NCBI GenBank assembly: GCA_947450645.1
Contig: CANFWH010000002.1
Location: 1-64,000, forward strand
DNA from: Comamonadaceae bacterium
GTDB taxonomy: Bacteria; Pseudomonadota; Gammaproteobacteria; Burkholderiales; Burkholderiaceae_C
Direction of reading: 5' to 3'
DNA: 64,000 nucleotides
The first letter of the stretch is position 1; every line of letters begins with the position of its first letter. Below are positions 54,137-62,937 of this stretch, piece after piece. The notes below the pieces were generated by a model, which was not told the origin of the DNA, made no database searches, and saw only the letters and a program-made list of their open reading frames with translations. A program made the position numbers and the translations under genes.

Positions 54137-54968
54137 GTAGCATTTCCTCTGTTTTAATTTCAGGAATTTCCGACGTGCGATACTGCTCCAGCGCCGCCAA
54201 GCAGTAATGAATAAACCATAGCGACGAAAACGCAAATACGAGCGTGTAGAGCCACAGCATGATAGGCAAAAGAATCACAGCAAACACCGCAGCCATTGCA
54301 CCCAGCGCCCAAATCAAAGACGGCATTGCACCCAGATAACCCGTCACAACGCCCATAAACAATAGGCTCGCGCGATGCTTCTTCATAATTGCTTTGCGCT
54401 CATCCACACTTGCATGGCTAGAAAGCGCATCAAAGCTCATGACACGGTACGTGAGCCAGCCCCAAATCAGTGGCGGCAAAATCAGGATGAGCGGCGGAAT
54501 CAACCACAGTGGCATCGATACCATCAGCAGCACGCCTGCCAGAAAAACTGAACCCAATGACCACGCCATGCTGCGCACAAAGGTCAGCGCCGTACTATCG
54601 GCTTTGGCAAGAACAGGAAAGCGCCGCCGCGACACAAGGCGAATCAGCGCAGGCGTCATCAGCCAAGCCACAATGAGCATCACCAGCAAAATGAGTACAG
54701 GCGTTGCCAACGCAATCACAATGATGGGCGCAACCGCAGTCCGGAAGCCTTGCAAGCCAAAGCGAGTAAACCAATCGAGGATGGTGCTAAAAAACCCTGA
54801 CCCTTCCAGTCCAAGGCGTACGCCCTCGACAGCGCTGCTCCAAAAAAAATAACCAAGCGCACTGCCCACCATCGTGAGCAACAGCAAAGGCAATAGCGAC
54901 AGGACCATCACGCGCAGATGCAGGCAGTAAAAGGCCGCGCGCCAAAATGAATCAAGTAAAAGCTTCAT
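54129..54968 (-). CDS. EI24/CysZ-like membrane protein
   Basis: A 279-residue inner-membrane protein with about six hydrophobic segments and the EI24/CysZ N-terminal pattern (FWRAAFYCLHLRVMVLSLLP) and middle region (LAKADSTALTFVRSMAWSLG). Some relatives transport sulfate; this one's role is unknown. GGAG lies ten bases before the ATG. It overlaps the CinA-like gene by eight bases, so the two are probably cotranscribed. Confidence 0.82.
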   Translation of the reverse strand: MKLLLDSFWRAAFYCLHLRVMVLSLLPLLLLTMVGSALGYFFWSSAVEGVRLGLEGSGFFSTILDWFTRFGLQGFRTAVAPIIVIALATPVLILLVMLIVAWLMTPALIRLVSRRRFPVLAKADSTALTFVRSMAWSLGSVFLAGVLLMVSMPLWLIPPLILILPPLIWGWLTYRVMSFDALSSHASVDERKAIMKKHRASLLFMGVVTGYLGAMPSLIWALGAMAAVFAVILLPIMLWLYTLVFAFSSLWFIHYCLAALEQYRTSEIPEIKTEEMLHA

Positions 54969-54983
54969 GGCAATGTCTCCGTG

Positions 54984-55907
54984 TCAGTTATCAAGCACCA
55001 TATGCAAATCGGCTTGCCGCTCACGCGCCGTCAGCCACGTGCCCAGCACGCCACTAATCGCAATGATGACGATGCCAAGCAGCGTCCAGCCATCTAAACG
55101 ATGCGCAAACACCAGCCATCCACCAAATACCGCAAACGGAATTTGCACGTACAAATAAGGCGTGAGCACCGCCACAGGTGCGTGCGCATAGCCTTTGATG
55201 AGCAGACTATGTCCCATCGTGGCAGAGACCGCAATGAGTAAGAGCAACGCCGCGACTATCCACGCGCTCACGCCCAATTGAACGGATGCAACAGACCAGC
55301 CTGCAACCGCATCTTGCCAAACAAAAGGAAGCGCGGAGCTAGCCATAGCAAAGCCAATCCAGCCCGTATAAGCGTGTGTGGTCGCGGCATCGTCCAGTTG
55401 CGCAAGTTTGTATGTCAGCATTTGAAAGCCTGCGCTGGTCAACACCAGCACCAAAGGCAACACCGCACCCCAAGTGAATCCATCGTGCCCAGGGCGAATC
55501 ACCACCATCGCACCCACAAAGCCCATGCAGACCAAGAGCCAGCGCAGGCGAGAGACCTGTTCGTTCATGGCCAGCGCAGCCACTACGGTCATGAGCAAAG
55601 GCGTCAGCATCATGATGGCCGTGAAATCACCCACAGGAATGAGCTTCAAACTAAAAAACGCCAAGATACTAGACAAACTGAGCAATACACCGCGATACAT
55701 CTGCAAGCGCAGATGCTGGGAAGCCAAGCACCACGTGCCCGTGCGGTGTGCCAGCCAAGCCGATGTAGTGAGCACTTGAAAGCCAAAGCGAAACCACATC
55801 ACCACCGCAAAGGGAACAGCAACGCTCACATATTTAGTCGTGGTGTCTAGGGTCGCGAACGCCGCTGCCGCGCAAACCACAAAGACAATACCGTAGAGTT
55901 GATTCAC
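54984..55907 (-). CDS. DMT-family (EamA) transporter
   Basis: A 307-residue membrane protein with ten hydrophobic helices in two EamA repeats (GIVFVVCAAAAFATLDTTTK; later VSATMGHSLLIKGYAHAPVA and LTPYLYVQIPFAVFGGWLVF). Such exporters move metabolites or amino acids. I chose the GTG at 55907, which overlaps the upstream stop (GTGA). A longer reading from 55952 would lie wholly within the neighbouring gene. The substrate is unknown. Confidence 0.88.
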   Translation of the reverse strand: MNQLYGIVFVVCAAAAFATLDTTTKYVSVAVPFAVVMWFRFGFQVLTTSAWLAHRTGTWCLASQHLRLQMYRGVLLSLSSILAFFSLKLIPVGDFTAIMMLTPLLMTVVAALAMNEQVSRLRWLLVCMGFVGAMVVIRPGHDGFTWGAVLPLVLVLTSAGFQMLTYKLAQLDDAATTHAYTGWIGFAMASSALPFVWQDAVAGWSVASVQLGVSAWIVAALLLLIAVSATMGHSLLIKGYAHAPVAVLTPYLYVQIPFAVFGGWLVFAHRLDGWTLLGIVIIAISGVLGTWLTARERQADLHMVLDN

Positions 55908-56833
55908 AGAGCGCCCTTCAACCGCACAAGGCCTTGCCACTGCTGCGCCCAAAAGCCACCCAGGTAACCTCGTGCGTAACCTGATCCATCGTGCTCGTCC
56001 ACGCCTGTGGGGTCATAGCGATCCTCAAAATTTGCCGTGCCAAACAGCGTATCCCACCACGGCAAAAGCACGCCAAAATTGTGGCCAAATCCATGCGTCA
56101 CGCTGTGGTGCAAGCGATGAAAACGTGGACTCACCCAGAGCCGCTCGCCCACGCGGCCAAACGAGAGTTTGAGGTTGGCATGCTGCAAGCTTTCAGATAA
56201 CTGCGACAGCACCACAATGATGATGAACTGACTTGGACTCACACCAATCAAAAACGCAAGGCTCACCATAATGACGTCACGCAGCATATCGTCCAGTAAG
56301 TGATTGCGGTTATCGCTCCAGCAAGTCATTTGTTGCTGCGCATGGTGCAGGCTATGCAGCGCCCACCAAGGCCGCCAAGCGTGTTGAGCACGATGAATCC
56401 AGTAATCGCAAAAATCAAAAACAATCAAATAGAGCACGAGGCTAGCGAGGGCACCATCCGTCACGCCTGGCCAAATTTGATCGAGCTGAAACGTGCCAAG
56501 GCTTATAAAACCTAGGCTGCCAGAACGCAACGCTCCAAAAGCCTCATCCAGCAAGGGTTCCAGCATTAAGAACATGGTTAAACGAAAAATGCCTAGCCTG
56601 TGCACAAAGGTGTAAATCATGTCCACGCGAATGGTGGCTCTATCCACTACCGCCTCGACAGGCCTTGCGCGCTGTAAGGGAACAAGTACCAAGGCGATGA
56701 TGGCAATTTGCACGCAGCCCCACAAAAACCAAGCTACTGCGCTGTAACCATCTTCCGCATAGTTACCCATGTCCAACCACAACATCACAGGCTGAAAAAC
56801 TGTTTCAAAGAGCCGCTGCTGTACGTCAATCAT
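55904..56833 (-). CDS. Sterol desaturase/fatty acid hydroxylase-family protein
   Basis: A 309-residue membrane di-iron enzyme. The histidine boxes are HRAQHAWRPWWALHSLHHAQ and FHRLHHSVTHGFGHNFG, with hydrophobic segments before and between them. The family oxidises lipids or carotenoids; bacterial members have mostly unassigned substrates. It overlaps the downstream EamA gene by four bases and follows the beta-propeller gene, so the three may form one transcript. Confidence 0.88.
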   Translation of the reverse strand: MIDVQQRLFETVFQPVMLWLDMGNYAEDGYSAVAWFLWGCVQIAIIALVLVPLQRARPVEAVVDRATIRVDMIYTFVHRLGIFRLTMFLMLEPLLDEAFGALRSGSLGFISLGTFQLDQIWPGVTDGALASLVLYLIVFDFCDYWIHRAQHAWRPWWALHSLHHAQQQMTCWSDNRNHLLDDMLRDVIMVSLAFLIGVSPSQFIIIVVLSQLSESLQHANLKLSFGRVGERLWVSPRFHRLHHSVTHGFGHNFGVLLPWWDTLFGTANFEDRYDPTGVDEHDGSGYARGYLGGFWAQQWQGLVRLKGAL

Positions 56834-56851
56834 GGCTATGCAATTTCCCGT

Positions 56852-57883
56852 TTAGTCACGCGCCACGTGGTCTAGCGTCCACACGCCATGCGGAGAAGTG
56901 CCCACAGGAATTTGACGTTCAATTTTTCCGCTCGCCAAATCAATCACGGTCAGCTTCTTAGCCCAGCGTGATGTGACTAAAAGTCTACCCCCCATAACTT
57001 CCATACAGTCTGGACCACTATCGCCTGGATACGTTGCGACAACTTTGAGTGTGTTCAGATCGATCTTGCTAATCGTATTGGCTACTCGATTACTCAAGTA
57101 AACATGTCGGCCATCCCCCGCAGAACGGAAGGCATGCGCTCCCTTACCCGTTTTAATGCGCCCCATAATTTTTGGCATTGCACTAGACACATCAATAATT
57201 TGTACGGCATCCTCACCCGTCAAACCAACCAGCAAAGTTTTGCCGTCATTGATACCAAAAATATCGGCAGGTAGCTTTCCTGTTTTGAGTCGCCAAACGA
57301 TTGTTTGCGTCGCAAGATCAATCGCCACCAATTCGTTGCTGTCTTGCATCGTGGCGTAGAGCATCGTGCTCTTGCTATTGATCCATAAATGACTGGGCGT
57401 TTTGCCTGTGGGTATACGTTTTTTTAGCACAGGCGTGTTATCTTTCCACTCGTACAAATCAACATGATTCAAGCGATTGCCTGCAGTCGCAAACCATTTC
57501 ATATCGGGGGAAAATTTGAGTTGATATGGATCCCGAATACCTCGCACGGTGCGCTGCACCTCGGCCGTCTTTGGATCTAAAAATAGCAAAGAATCTGAAA
57601 CCGAATTGGCCACGATGATCGACTTTTCGTCTGGGCTTAAATACAAATGATGCGGCTCTTTGCCCGTATCAATTTTCTTAATAACCTGCCAAGTTTTGGG
57701 ATCAATAACACTAATGTCGGCATCCAAAGAATTGAGCACAAAAATCGGAGCCCCCACAACCGAAGCTATAGAAGCTACTGGCGGTGCTTTGCCAGCAGAA
57801 ACTTGTCCTATGGCGGCAAAGCCATAACCAGCAAGGCTTAGCGTCAATAAAAATCGGGGGAAAGAGTGGTGCAAAAAAATCAC
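56852..57883 (-). CDS. Exported YVTN-type beta-propeller protein
   Basis: A 343-residue protein starting with GTG. A signal-like segment (FLLTLSLAGYGFAAIGQVSA) is followed by about seven 40-residue propeller repeats such as KIDTGKEPHHLYLSPDEKSI, TVRGIRDPYQLKFSPDMKW and ATYPGDSGPDCMEVMGG, with TSPHGVWTLD at the end. These periplasmic propellers often bind partners or cofactors; the function is unknown. The gene precedes the desaturase gene. Confidence 0.85.
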   Translation of the reverse strand: MIFLHHSFPRFLLTLSLAGYGFAAIGQVSAGKAPPVASIASVVGAPIFVLNSLDADISVIDPKTWQVIKKIDTGKEPHHLYLSPDEKSIIVANSVSDSLLFLDPKTAEVQRTVRGIRDPYQLKFSPDMKWFATAGNRLNHVDLYEWKDNTPVLKKRIPTGKTPSHLWINSKSTMLYATMQDSNELVAIDLATQTIVWRLKTGKLPADIFGINDGKTLLVGLTGEDAVQIIDVSSAMPKIMGRIKTGKGAHAFRSAGDGRHVYLSNRVANTISKIDLNTLKVVATYPGDSGPDCMEVMGGRLLVTSRWAKKLTVIDLASGKIERQIPVGTSPHGVWTLDHVARD

Positions 57884-57945
57884 TGTACAAAAGGCGAAGG
57901 CAAGTCGCTGAATAGCTAAAACAATGAGTTTAAGCCACTAGCTGC

Positions 57946-58614
57946 TTAGGCCGTCTTGAGCATCCCTTTGCTCTCAATAAACGACACAACTACTTGTAAG
58001 CCCGCTTGCGTTTTTAAGTTCGTCATGACAAACGGTTTGAGTCCAGCAGGCGTCGTGCGCATCCGTTCTGTATCACTCTTCATGATGTCCAGATTCGCTC
58101 CTACGTGCGGCGCGAGATCGGTTTTATTGATGATGAAGAGATCGCTCTTGGTAATGCCAGGCCCACCTTTGCGCGGGATTTTTTCACCCGCTGCGACATC
58201 GATCACATAAATGGTGAGATCGGACAGTTCGGGACTAAACGTTGCTGCAAGATTGTCACCACCACTCTCCACAAATACGATATCGGCGTTGGGGAACTCC
58301 ACCAACATGCGGTCAATGGCTTCCAAGTTGATCGAGCAATCCTCGCGAATCGCCGTGTGCGGGCAGCCGCCTGTCTCCACGCCCATGATGCGCTCGGCGG
58401 GCAAGGCGCCACTGACGGTGAGTAAGCGCTGGTCTTCCTTGGTATAGATATCGTTGGTGATGGCAACCAAGTCGTATTGATCACGCATAGCCTTGCAGAG
58501 CATCTCCAGCAAGGTCGTTTTGCCCGAACCCACAGGGCCGCCAATGCCGACGCGCAGAGGGGGCAATGATTTAGTGCGATTCGCAATGTGATGGAGTTTG
58601 GATGCGTTTGTCAT
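57946..58614 (-). CDS. ureG: Urease accessory GTPase UreG
   Basis: UreG is a GTPase that supplies energy for nickel insertion into urease. The 222-residue protein has Walker [14 protein letters not shown], the SIMIBI motif [10 protein letters not shown], the nickel-binding CPH ([11 protein letters not shown]), [18 protein letters not shown] and the [11 protein letters not shown] specificity motif. The ATG at 58614 is used; an upstream TTG is possible. It follows ureF by eight bases. Confidence 0.97.
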   Translation of the reverse strand: MTNASKLHHIANRTKSLPPLRVGIGGPVGSGKTTLLEMLCKAMRDQYDLVAITNDIYTKEDQRLLTVSGALPAERIMGVETGGCPHTAIREDCSINLEAIDRMLVEFPNADIVFVESGGDNLAATFSPELSDLTIYVIDVAAGEKIPRKGGPGITKSDLFIINKTDLAPHVGANLDIMKSDTERMRTTPAGLKPFVMTNLKTQAGLQVVVSFIESKGMLKTA

Positions 58615-58622
58615 GATCAAAA

Positions 58623-59351
58623 TTATGAGCGAAAGAGTCTTGAGTATTGCGTTTCGTGCTGCGCACTAAGAATAGCCAACATCGGGGAATAGGCCTGCAG
58701 GCCATACTGGGTAAGGCTTGCAGCAGTGCCATTATGCTCAATCATGGCAAGCGTGAGCGCATGCTGCGCCGCCTCTGGAATCTCTTTAACGAGCGCGGAC
58801 AGGATGCGTTGCCCTGCACTTTGACCCAGTGGCACAGACTTAATAGCGGCCTGCACCATGTTCTCCGCCCAGCCAAAAGCGTAGGTCGTGACGCAGTCCA
58901 GTAGCATAGCGTCCAAGGGGCTTGCCGCTAATGCAAAAGCGAGCGGATAGGTCGGCTGCAAGCCTGCTAGCCAATTGATTTTTTTCATATCGCTGCTTGG
59001 ATGATTGCGTAGCCACTCCAGCATCGAACGCCCCATTTGCTCGGTTTGCGCACGGAGTTCGCTGGTCTCGCGGGTCTGCAAAATCCATGCGTTCAACCGT
59101 TCAATTTGCTCAGTGTCGTTTGCTCGCCAAGCGCTAATCGCTTTAGCAATCACCGCCAAATCTGAGCGTGCCAAGGTCAAGTGCAATTGATCGACTAGCC
59201 AATCTTTGACCGTGTCCTCGGTACTCGCCAAAGCCTTATCCACAGCGGCTTCTAGGCCTTCGGAGTAGGCAAAGCCACCCACGGGTAGCGCAGGCGAGGC
59301 CAGCCACATGAGCTGCATCAAACCCGAGCTAGTGAGCGTGGTCATGCCCAT
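58623..59351 (-). CDS. ureF: Urease accessory protein UreF
   Basis: UreF acts as a GTPase-modulating scaffold in urease activation, with UreD and UreG. The 242-residue protein has the UreF pattern [20 protein letters not shown] near the N-terminus, then [13 protein letters not shown] and [19 protein letters not shown]. The first methionines (59351 or 59345) overlap ureE; which one is used is not clear as neither has a strong ribosome site. Confidence 0.94.
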   Translation of the reverse strand: MGMTTLTSSGLMQLMWLASPALPVGGFAYSEGLEAAVDKALASTEDTVKDWLVDQLHLTLARSDLAVIAKAISAWRANDTEQIERLNAWILQTRETSELRAQTEQMGRSMLEWLRNHPSSDMKKINWLAGLQPTYPLAFALAASPLDAMLLDCVTTYAFGWAENMVQAAIKSVPLGQSAGQRILSALVKEIPEAAQHALTLAMIEHNGTAASLTQYGLQAYSPMLAILSAQHETQYSRLFRS

Positions 59352-59826
59352 GATGTGCGTGTTCGTGACCACCAGAACTGTATGCGCCGCTCTCAGGTTC
59401 AAAGGGTTCATCAACCGCGTTCACGCTGAGATGCATGGCACGCAGCATCTCAGCGAGCACATGATCGGGTTCAATTTTGAGGTGCTCGGGTTTGAGCTCA
59501 ATGGGCACATGACGATTGCCTAGGTGATAAGCCGCGCGAATCAAATCGTAGGGCGTGCCGTGCTCAGAGCAATACTTGATTTTGAGTACCGATTGCGGAG
59601 CGGCCACCACCCGAGTCATAGAGCCATCCGCGCCCACCAGCAAATCCCCGCCGCGAATCACCGTGCCGCGTGGCAAAAACACACCAAGCGTGCGACCCAT
59701 TGAATCCGTCGTTTCAAAACGACTTTTTTGACGCACATCCCAATCGAGTACCACCTCGCCAGCCCTTGCTAGCATTGCCTTAGCGAGGCCTCCGCCTTGC
59801 GGTAGGCATTTTGAAATTTGAATCAT
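59329..59826 (-). CDS. ureE: Urease accessory nickel-binding protein UreE
   Basis: A 165-residue metallochaperone that brings nickel to urease. The N-terminal domain shows [19 protein letters not shown], and the metal-binding domain contains the conserved [11 protein letters not shown]. The C-terminus is histidine-rich ([13 protein letters not shown]), which binds extra nickel. It lies ten bases after ureC and overlaps ureF by 23 bases. Confidence 0.96.
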   Translation of the reverse strand: MIQISKCLPQGGGLAKAMLARAGEVVLDWDVRQKSRFETTDSMGRTLGVFLPRGTVIRGGDLLVGADGSMTRVVAAPQSVLKIKYCSEHGTPYDLIRAAYHLGNRHVPIELKPEHLKIEPDHVLAEMLRAMHLSVNAVDEPFEPESGAYSSGGHEHAHHGHDHAH

Positions 59827-59835
59827 GAGGGCAGT

Positions 59836-61554
59836 CTAAAACAAGAAATATCTCTGCGCCATCGGCAGCACCGTCGCCGCTTCGCAAGTCAGCAGTTGTC
59901 CATCAGCACGCACCGAATACGTCTGCGCGTCGATTTCCATTTTGGGTAAATAGCTGTTGTGAATCATGTGCTGCTTGCGAATACCGCGAATGTTTTTGAC
60001 AGCTGAGAGCGTTTTCGCCAAACCAAATTTTTCCTTGATGCCTGCGCCAAGTCCAGCTTGCGAGACAAAGGTGAGCGAGCCGCGTGCCAGCGCTCCGCCG
60101 TACGCCCCAAACATCGGGCGATAGTGGACAGGCTGCGGCGTAGGAATGGATGCGCTAGGGTCACCCATCGCTGCCATCGCAATAAAACCGCCCTTCAAAA
60201 TCAAGGATGGCTTCACGCCAAAAAACGCGGGCTTCCAAACGACCAAGTCAGCAAACTTGCCTACCTCAATGCTTCCCACTTCGTGACTAATGCCATGGGC
60301 AATAGCAGGGTTAATGGTGTATTTGGCGATGTAGCGTTTAACGCGGAAGTTGTCGTTGCGCTGCGAATCCTCTGGCAGTGGACCTCTTTGCTGCTTCATT
60401 TTGCTAGCCGTTTGCCAAGTGCGAATCACGACCTCGCCCACGCGCCCCATGGCTTGGCTATCGCTAGACATCATGCTGATCGCGCCAAGATCGTGCAGCA
60501 CGTCTTCAGCAGCTATGGTCTCTTTGCGGATGCGACTTTCGGCAAACGCCAAGTCTTCGGCAATGCCCGCATCCAAGTGATGGCACACCATCAGCATATC
60601 CACGTGCTCATCCAGCGTATTCACGGTGTAGGGCATGGTCGGGTTGGTAGAGCTAGGCAAAAAATTGGCTTCGCCCACGACGCGAAGAATGTCGGGGGCA
60701 TGGCCACCTCCTGCGCCTTCGGTGTGGAAAGCACACAGCGATCTGCCCTTGGTTGCGGCGATGGTGTTTTCGACAAAACCCGACTCGTTCAGCGTATCCG
60801 AATGAATCGCCACTTGTGTATCCGTCTCGTCCGCCACATCCAAACAATTGCTAATCGCGGCTGGTGTGGTGCCCCAGTCTTCGTGCAATTTGAGGCCAAT
60901 CACACCTGCGTTAATTTGTTCATGTAGCGCGGAAGGCAAGCTGGCATTGCCTTTGCCGAGGTAACCAATGTTCATCGGGAAGGCATCCGCTGCTTGCAAC
61001 ATGCGCTCAATGTTCCAAGGGCCTGGGGTGCAAGTGGTGGCGAATGTGCCCGTCGCAGGGCCTGTGCCTCCGCCCAGCATGGTCGTCACGCCGCTAGCCA
61101 GTGCTGCTTCAATTTGCTGCGGACAAATAAAGTGAATGTGCGAGTCGATGCCGCCAGCCGTGACGATATTGCCCTCGCAGCTAATCACTTCAGTGCCAGG
61201 GCCAATGATGATGTCCACACCGGGCTGCACATCAGGGTTGCCCGCTTTGCCAATCGCCACGATGCGTCCACCTTTGAGCCCAATGTCGGCTTTCACAATG
61301 CCCCAGTGGTCAAGAATCAGCGCATTGGTCATCACGCAATCGGCTGCGCCTTCCGATCTCATTTTTTGCGATTGCGCCATGCCATCACGAATGGTTTTTC
61401 CGCCACCAAACTTCACCTCTTCGCCGTAGCTTCCAGCTCGCAGCGTGTAGTCGGCTTCGACCTCAACGATGAGTTCTGTGTCCGCAAGACGCACGCGATC
61501 ACCGACAGTGGGACCAAAAATTTCAGCGTAAGCGCGTTTGCCAATCGTTGCCAT
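59836..61554 (-). CDS. ureC: Urease subunit alpha
   Basis: The catalytic subunit, which hydrolyses urea to ammonia and carbamate with two nickel ions. The 572-residue protein has the metal ligands in [11 protein letters not shown], the carbamylated lysine in [13 protein letters not shown], further histidines in [11 protein letters not shown] and [14 protein letters not shown], and the flap motif [13 protein letters not shown] with the catalytic His. The ATG at 61554 overlaps the ureB stop by one base. Length matches other alpha subunits (about 567-572). Confidence 0.98.
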   Translation of the reverse strand: MATIGKRAYAEIFGPTVGDRVRLADTELIVEVEADYTLRAGSYGEEVKFGGGKTIRDGMAQSQKMRSEGAADCVMTNALILDHWGIVKADIGLKGGRIVAIGKAGNPDVQPGVDIIIGPGTEVISCEGNIVTAGGIDSHIHFICPQQIEAALASGVTTMLGGGTGPATGTFATTCTPGPWNIERMLQAADAFPMNIGYLGKGNASLPSALHEQINAGVIGLKLHEDWGTTPAAISNCLDVADETDTQVAIHSDTLNESGFVENTIAATKGRSLCAFHTEGAGGGHAPDILRVVGEANFLPSSTNPTMPYTVNTLDEHVDMLMVCHHLDAGIAEDLAFAESRIRKETIAAEDVLHDLGAISMMSSDSQAMGRVGEVVIRTWQTASKMKQQRGPLPEDSQRNDNFRVKRYIAKYTINPAIAHGISHEVGSIEVGKFADLVVWKPAFFGVKPSLILKGGFIAMAAMGDPSASIPTPQPVHYRPMFGAYGGALARGSLTFVSQAGLGAGIKEKFGLAKTLSAVKNIRGIRKQHMIHNSYLPKMEIDAQTYSVRADGQLLTCEAATVLPMAQRYFLF

Positions 61555-61859
61555 CAAACTGCTCCTTGTGTTTTGCCTTGGAAGCCATACACCATACGGC
61601 TTCCCGCATAGTCCACCAGCTCCACCGTGCGCTGTTGACCTGGCTCGAAACGTACCGCCAAACCCGATGCGATATTGAGTCGCATGCCACGCGCTAAAGC
61701 GCGGTCAAAGCCCAGCGCATCGTTGACTTCGGCAAAGTGATAGTGCGAACCGACTTGGATCGGGCGGTCAGCCGTGTTCTTCACCACTACCATTTGCGTG
61801 CGACGACCTGCGTTTAAAGCATGCTCGCCGTCATCTACAAAAAATTCACCAGGCGTCAT
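61554..61859 (-). CDS. ureB: Urease subunit beta
   Basis: The 101-residue beta subunit of the three-part bacterial urease. Signature motifs are [37 protein letters not shown] and [20 protein letters not shown]. The gene lies between ureJ and ureC, with a one-base overlap with ureC (TGATG). Confidence 0.97.
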   Translation of the reverse strand: MTPGEFFVDDGEHALNAGRRTQMVVVKNTADRPIQVGSHYHFAEVNDALGFDRALARGMRLNIASGLAVRFEPGQQRTVELVDYAGSRMVYGFQGKTQGAV

Positions 61860-61872
61860 GTCTGTACCGCTT

Positions 61873-62496
61873 TCAAATAGCTTGCAACAACAAGCTGCCG
61901 CCTAAAAGCGCAACGGCAATCCCAACCCCGCGACTGATGCGGCGACTCTGTTGCAACAACCGTCCAACAAGGATTCCAGCCATGTGCAAGAACATCGTAC
62001 ATAACAACATTCCCGCAAGAATTGCATATTGCGCAGCGCCATGCAGCGTGCCAAACTCGATGCCGTGCGTAATGCCGTGAAAAAAGGCAAAGCCTCCCAC
62101 AAAGCCTACGCCCATCGAAGCAGGCAGTTGCACACGCCCGGCAACCAGTAGGCCTAGTGCTACAACAGATACCGCGACTAGCCATTCAGCAGCACTCATA
62201 GACACGCCTGCCATACCCGCGCTTGCCCCCACCAGCAGCATCAACGCAAACGCCAGCGGCGCAAGCCATACGCGCCTTGCCGTTTGTGCACTCCACACAC
62301 CAACGGACAACATCACAAGCAAGTGATCAAGCCCCGTCAATGGATGGACAAATCCCTGCATAAATGCAGCCGCTAAACCACCATCAACCGAGCCAATAAG
62401 ATGCCAGCCTTCACGCGCCATCACTACGTTTGGCATCACGCAAAGCAACAAGGCAAAACCCGCCACTATTTTTCCAAACGAATGAGGTCGCATCAT
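61873..62496 (-). CDS. ureJ: HupE/UreJ-family nickel transporter-like protein
   Basis: A 207-residue membrane protein with a signal peptide ([18 protein letters not shown]) and about six helices. It carries the HupE/UreJ motif [20 protein letters not shown], whose His and Asp bind nickel, and [12 protein letters not shown]. UreJ proteins are thought to supply nickel to urease. Its position between ureA and ureB is seen in several betaproteobacterial urease clusters. Confidence 0.92.
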   Translation of the reverse strand: MMRPHSFGKIVAGFALLLCVMPNVVMAREGWHLIGSVDGGLAAAFMQGFVHPLTGLDHLLVMLSVGVWSAQTARRVWLAPLAFALMLLVGASAGMAGVSMSAAEWLVAVSVVALGLLVAGRVQLPASMGVGFVGGFAFFHGITHGIEFGTLHGAAQYAILAGMLLCTMFLHMAGILVGRLLQQSRRISRGVGIAVALLGGSLLLQAI

Positions 62497-62510
62497 TATT
62501 CCTTCATCAA

Positions 62511-62813
62511 TTAAATAATAGGTTGGTGCACAGTCACCAGTTTGGTGCCGTCAGGAAAAGTGGCTTCGATTTGTATATCGGGAATCATTTCTGCGATGCC
62601 ATCCATCACGTCATGCCGCGTTAAAACAGTGCGTCCTTCGCTCATTAACTGTGCGACGGTTTTGCCATCGCGCGCACCCTCCATCACCGCTGCACTAATT
62701 AAAGCAATAGCCTCGGGATAGTTGAGCTTAAGGCCGCGTGCCTTGCGACGCTCCGCTAGCAGGGCGGCCGTGAAGATAAGCAGCTTGTCTTTTTCGCGTG
62801 GGGTGAGTTCCAT
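62511..62813 (-). CDS. ureA: Urease subunit gamma
   Basis: The 100-residue gamma subunit: [20 protein letters not shown], then [35 protein letters not shown] and [14 protein letters not shown]. The ATG at 62813 is chosen on family length; a longer reading to 62831 is possible. TAAACT lies seven bases before the ATG and there is no clear ribosome site. It is the first gene of the urease operon. ureD, normally adjacent, is not found in the window. Confidence 0.97.
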   Translation of the reverse strand: MELTPREKDKLLIFTAALLAERRKARGLKLNYPEAIALISAAVMEGARDGKTVAQLMSEGRTVLTRHDVMDGIAEMIPDIQIEATFPDGTKLVTVHQPII

Positions 62814-62820
62814 ATGACGT

Positions 62821-62826
62821 AGTTTA
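62821..62826 (-). promoter_or_regulatory. -10-like element for the urease operon
   Basis: TAAACT on the minus strand ends seven bases before the ureA ATG, in line with the leaderless pattern seen elsewhere. Confidence 0.35.
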
Positions 62827-62843
62827 TGCAATTCACATGCCAG

Positions 62844-62857
62844 AAGGGTAAACCCTT
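62844..62857. promoter_or_regulatory. Inverted repeat between ureA and urtA
   Basis: AAGGGT-AA-ACCCTT is a perfect six-base inverted repeat midway between the divergent ureA and urtA genes. It may be an operator; the binding protein is unknown. Confidence 0.35.
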
Positions 62858-62864
62858 AATTAAG

Positions 62865-62880
62865 TGGCATAGGAGTTGCT
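62865..62880 (+). promoter_or_regulatory. Sigma-54 promoter of urtA
   Basis: TGGCAT-AGGAG-TTGCT matches the sigma-54 consensus with one change and has exactly ten bases between GG and GC. The predicted start is about 46 bases before the urtA ATG. This fits NtrC-controlled urea uptake. Confidence 0.7.
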
Positions 62881-62937
62881 TTGAAGAAATTGCCCTCTTT
62901 TTGGGGTATCTCATTTTCTTAACTTAAAGGAAACATC

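Noticed and set aside
60058-60927. Long open frame antisense to ureC
   Set aside because: ureC is certain; the opposite frame gives a composition-driven product without motifs.
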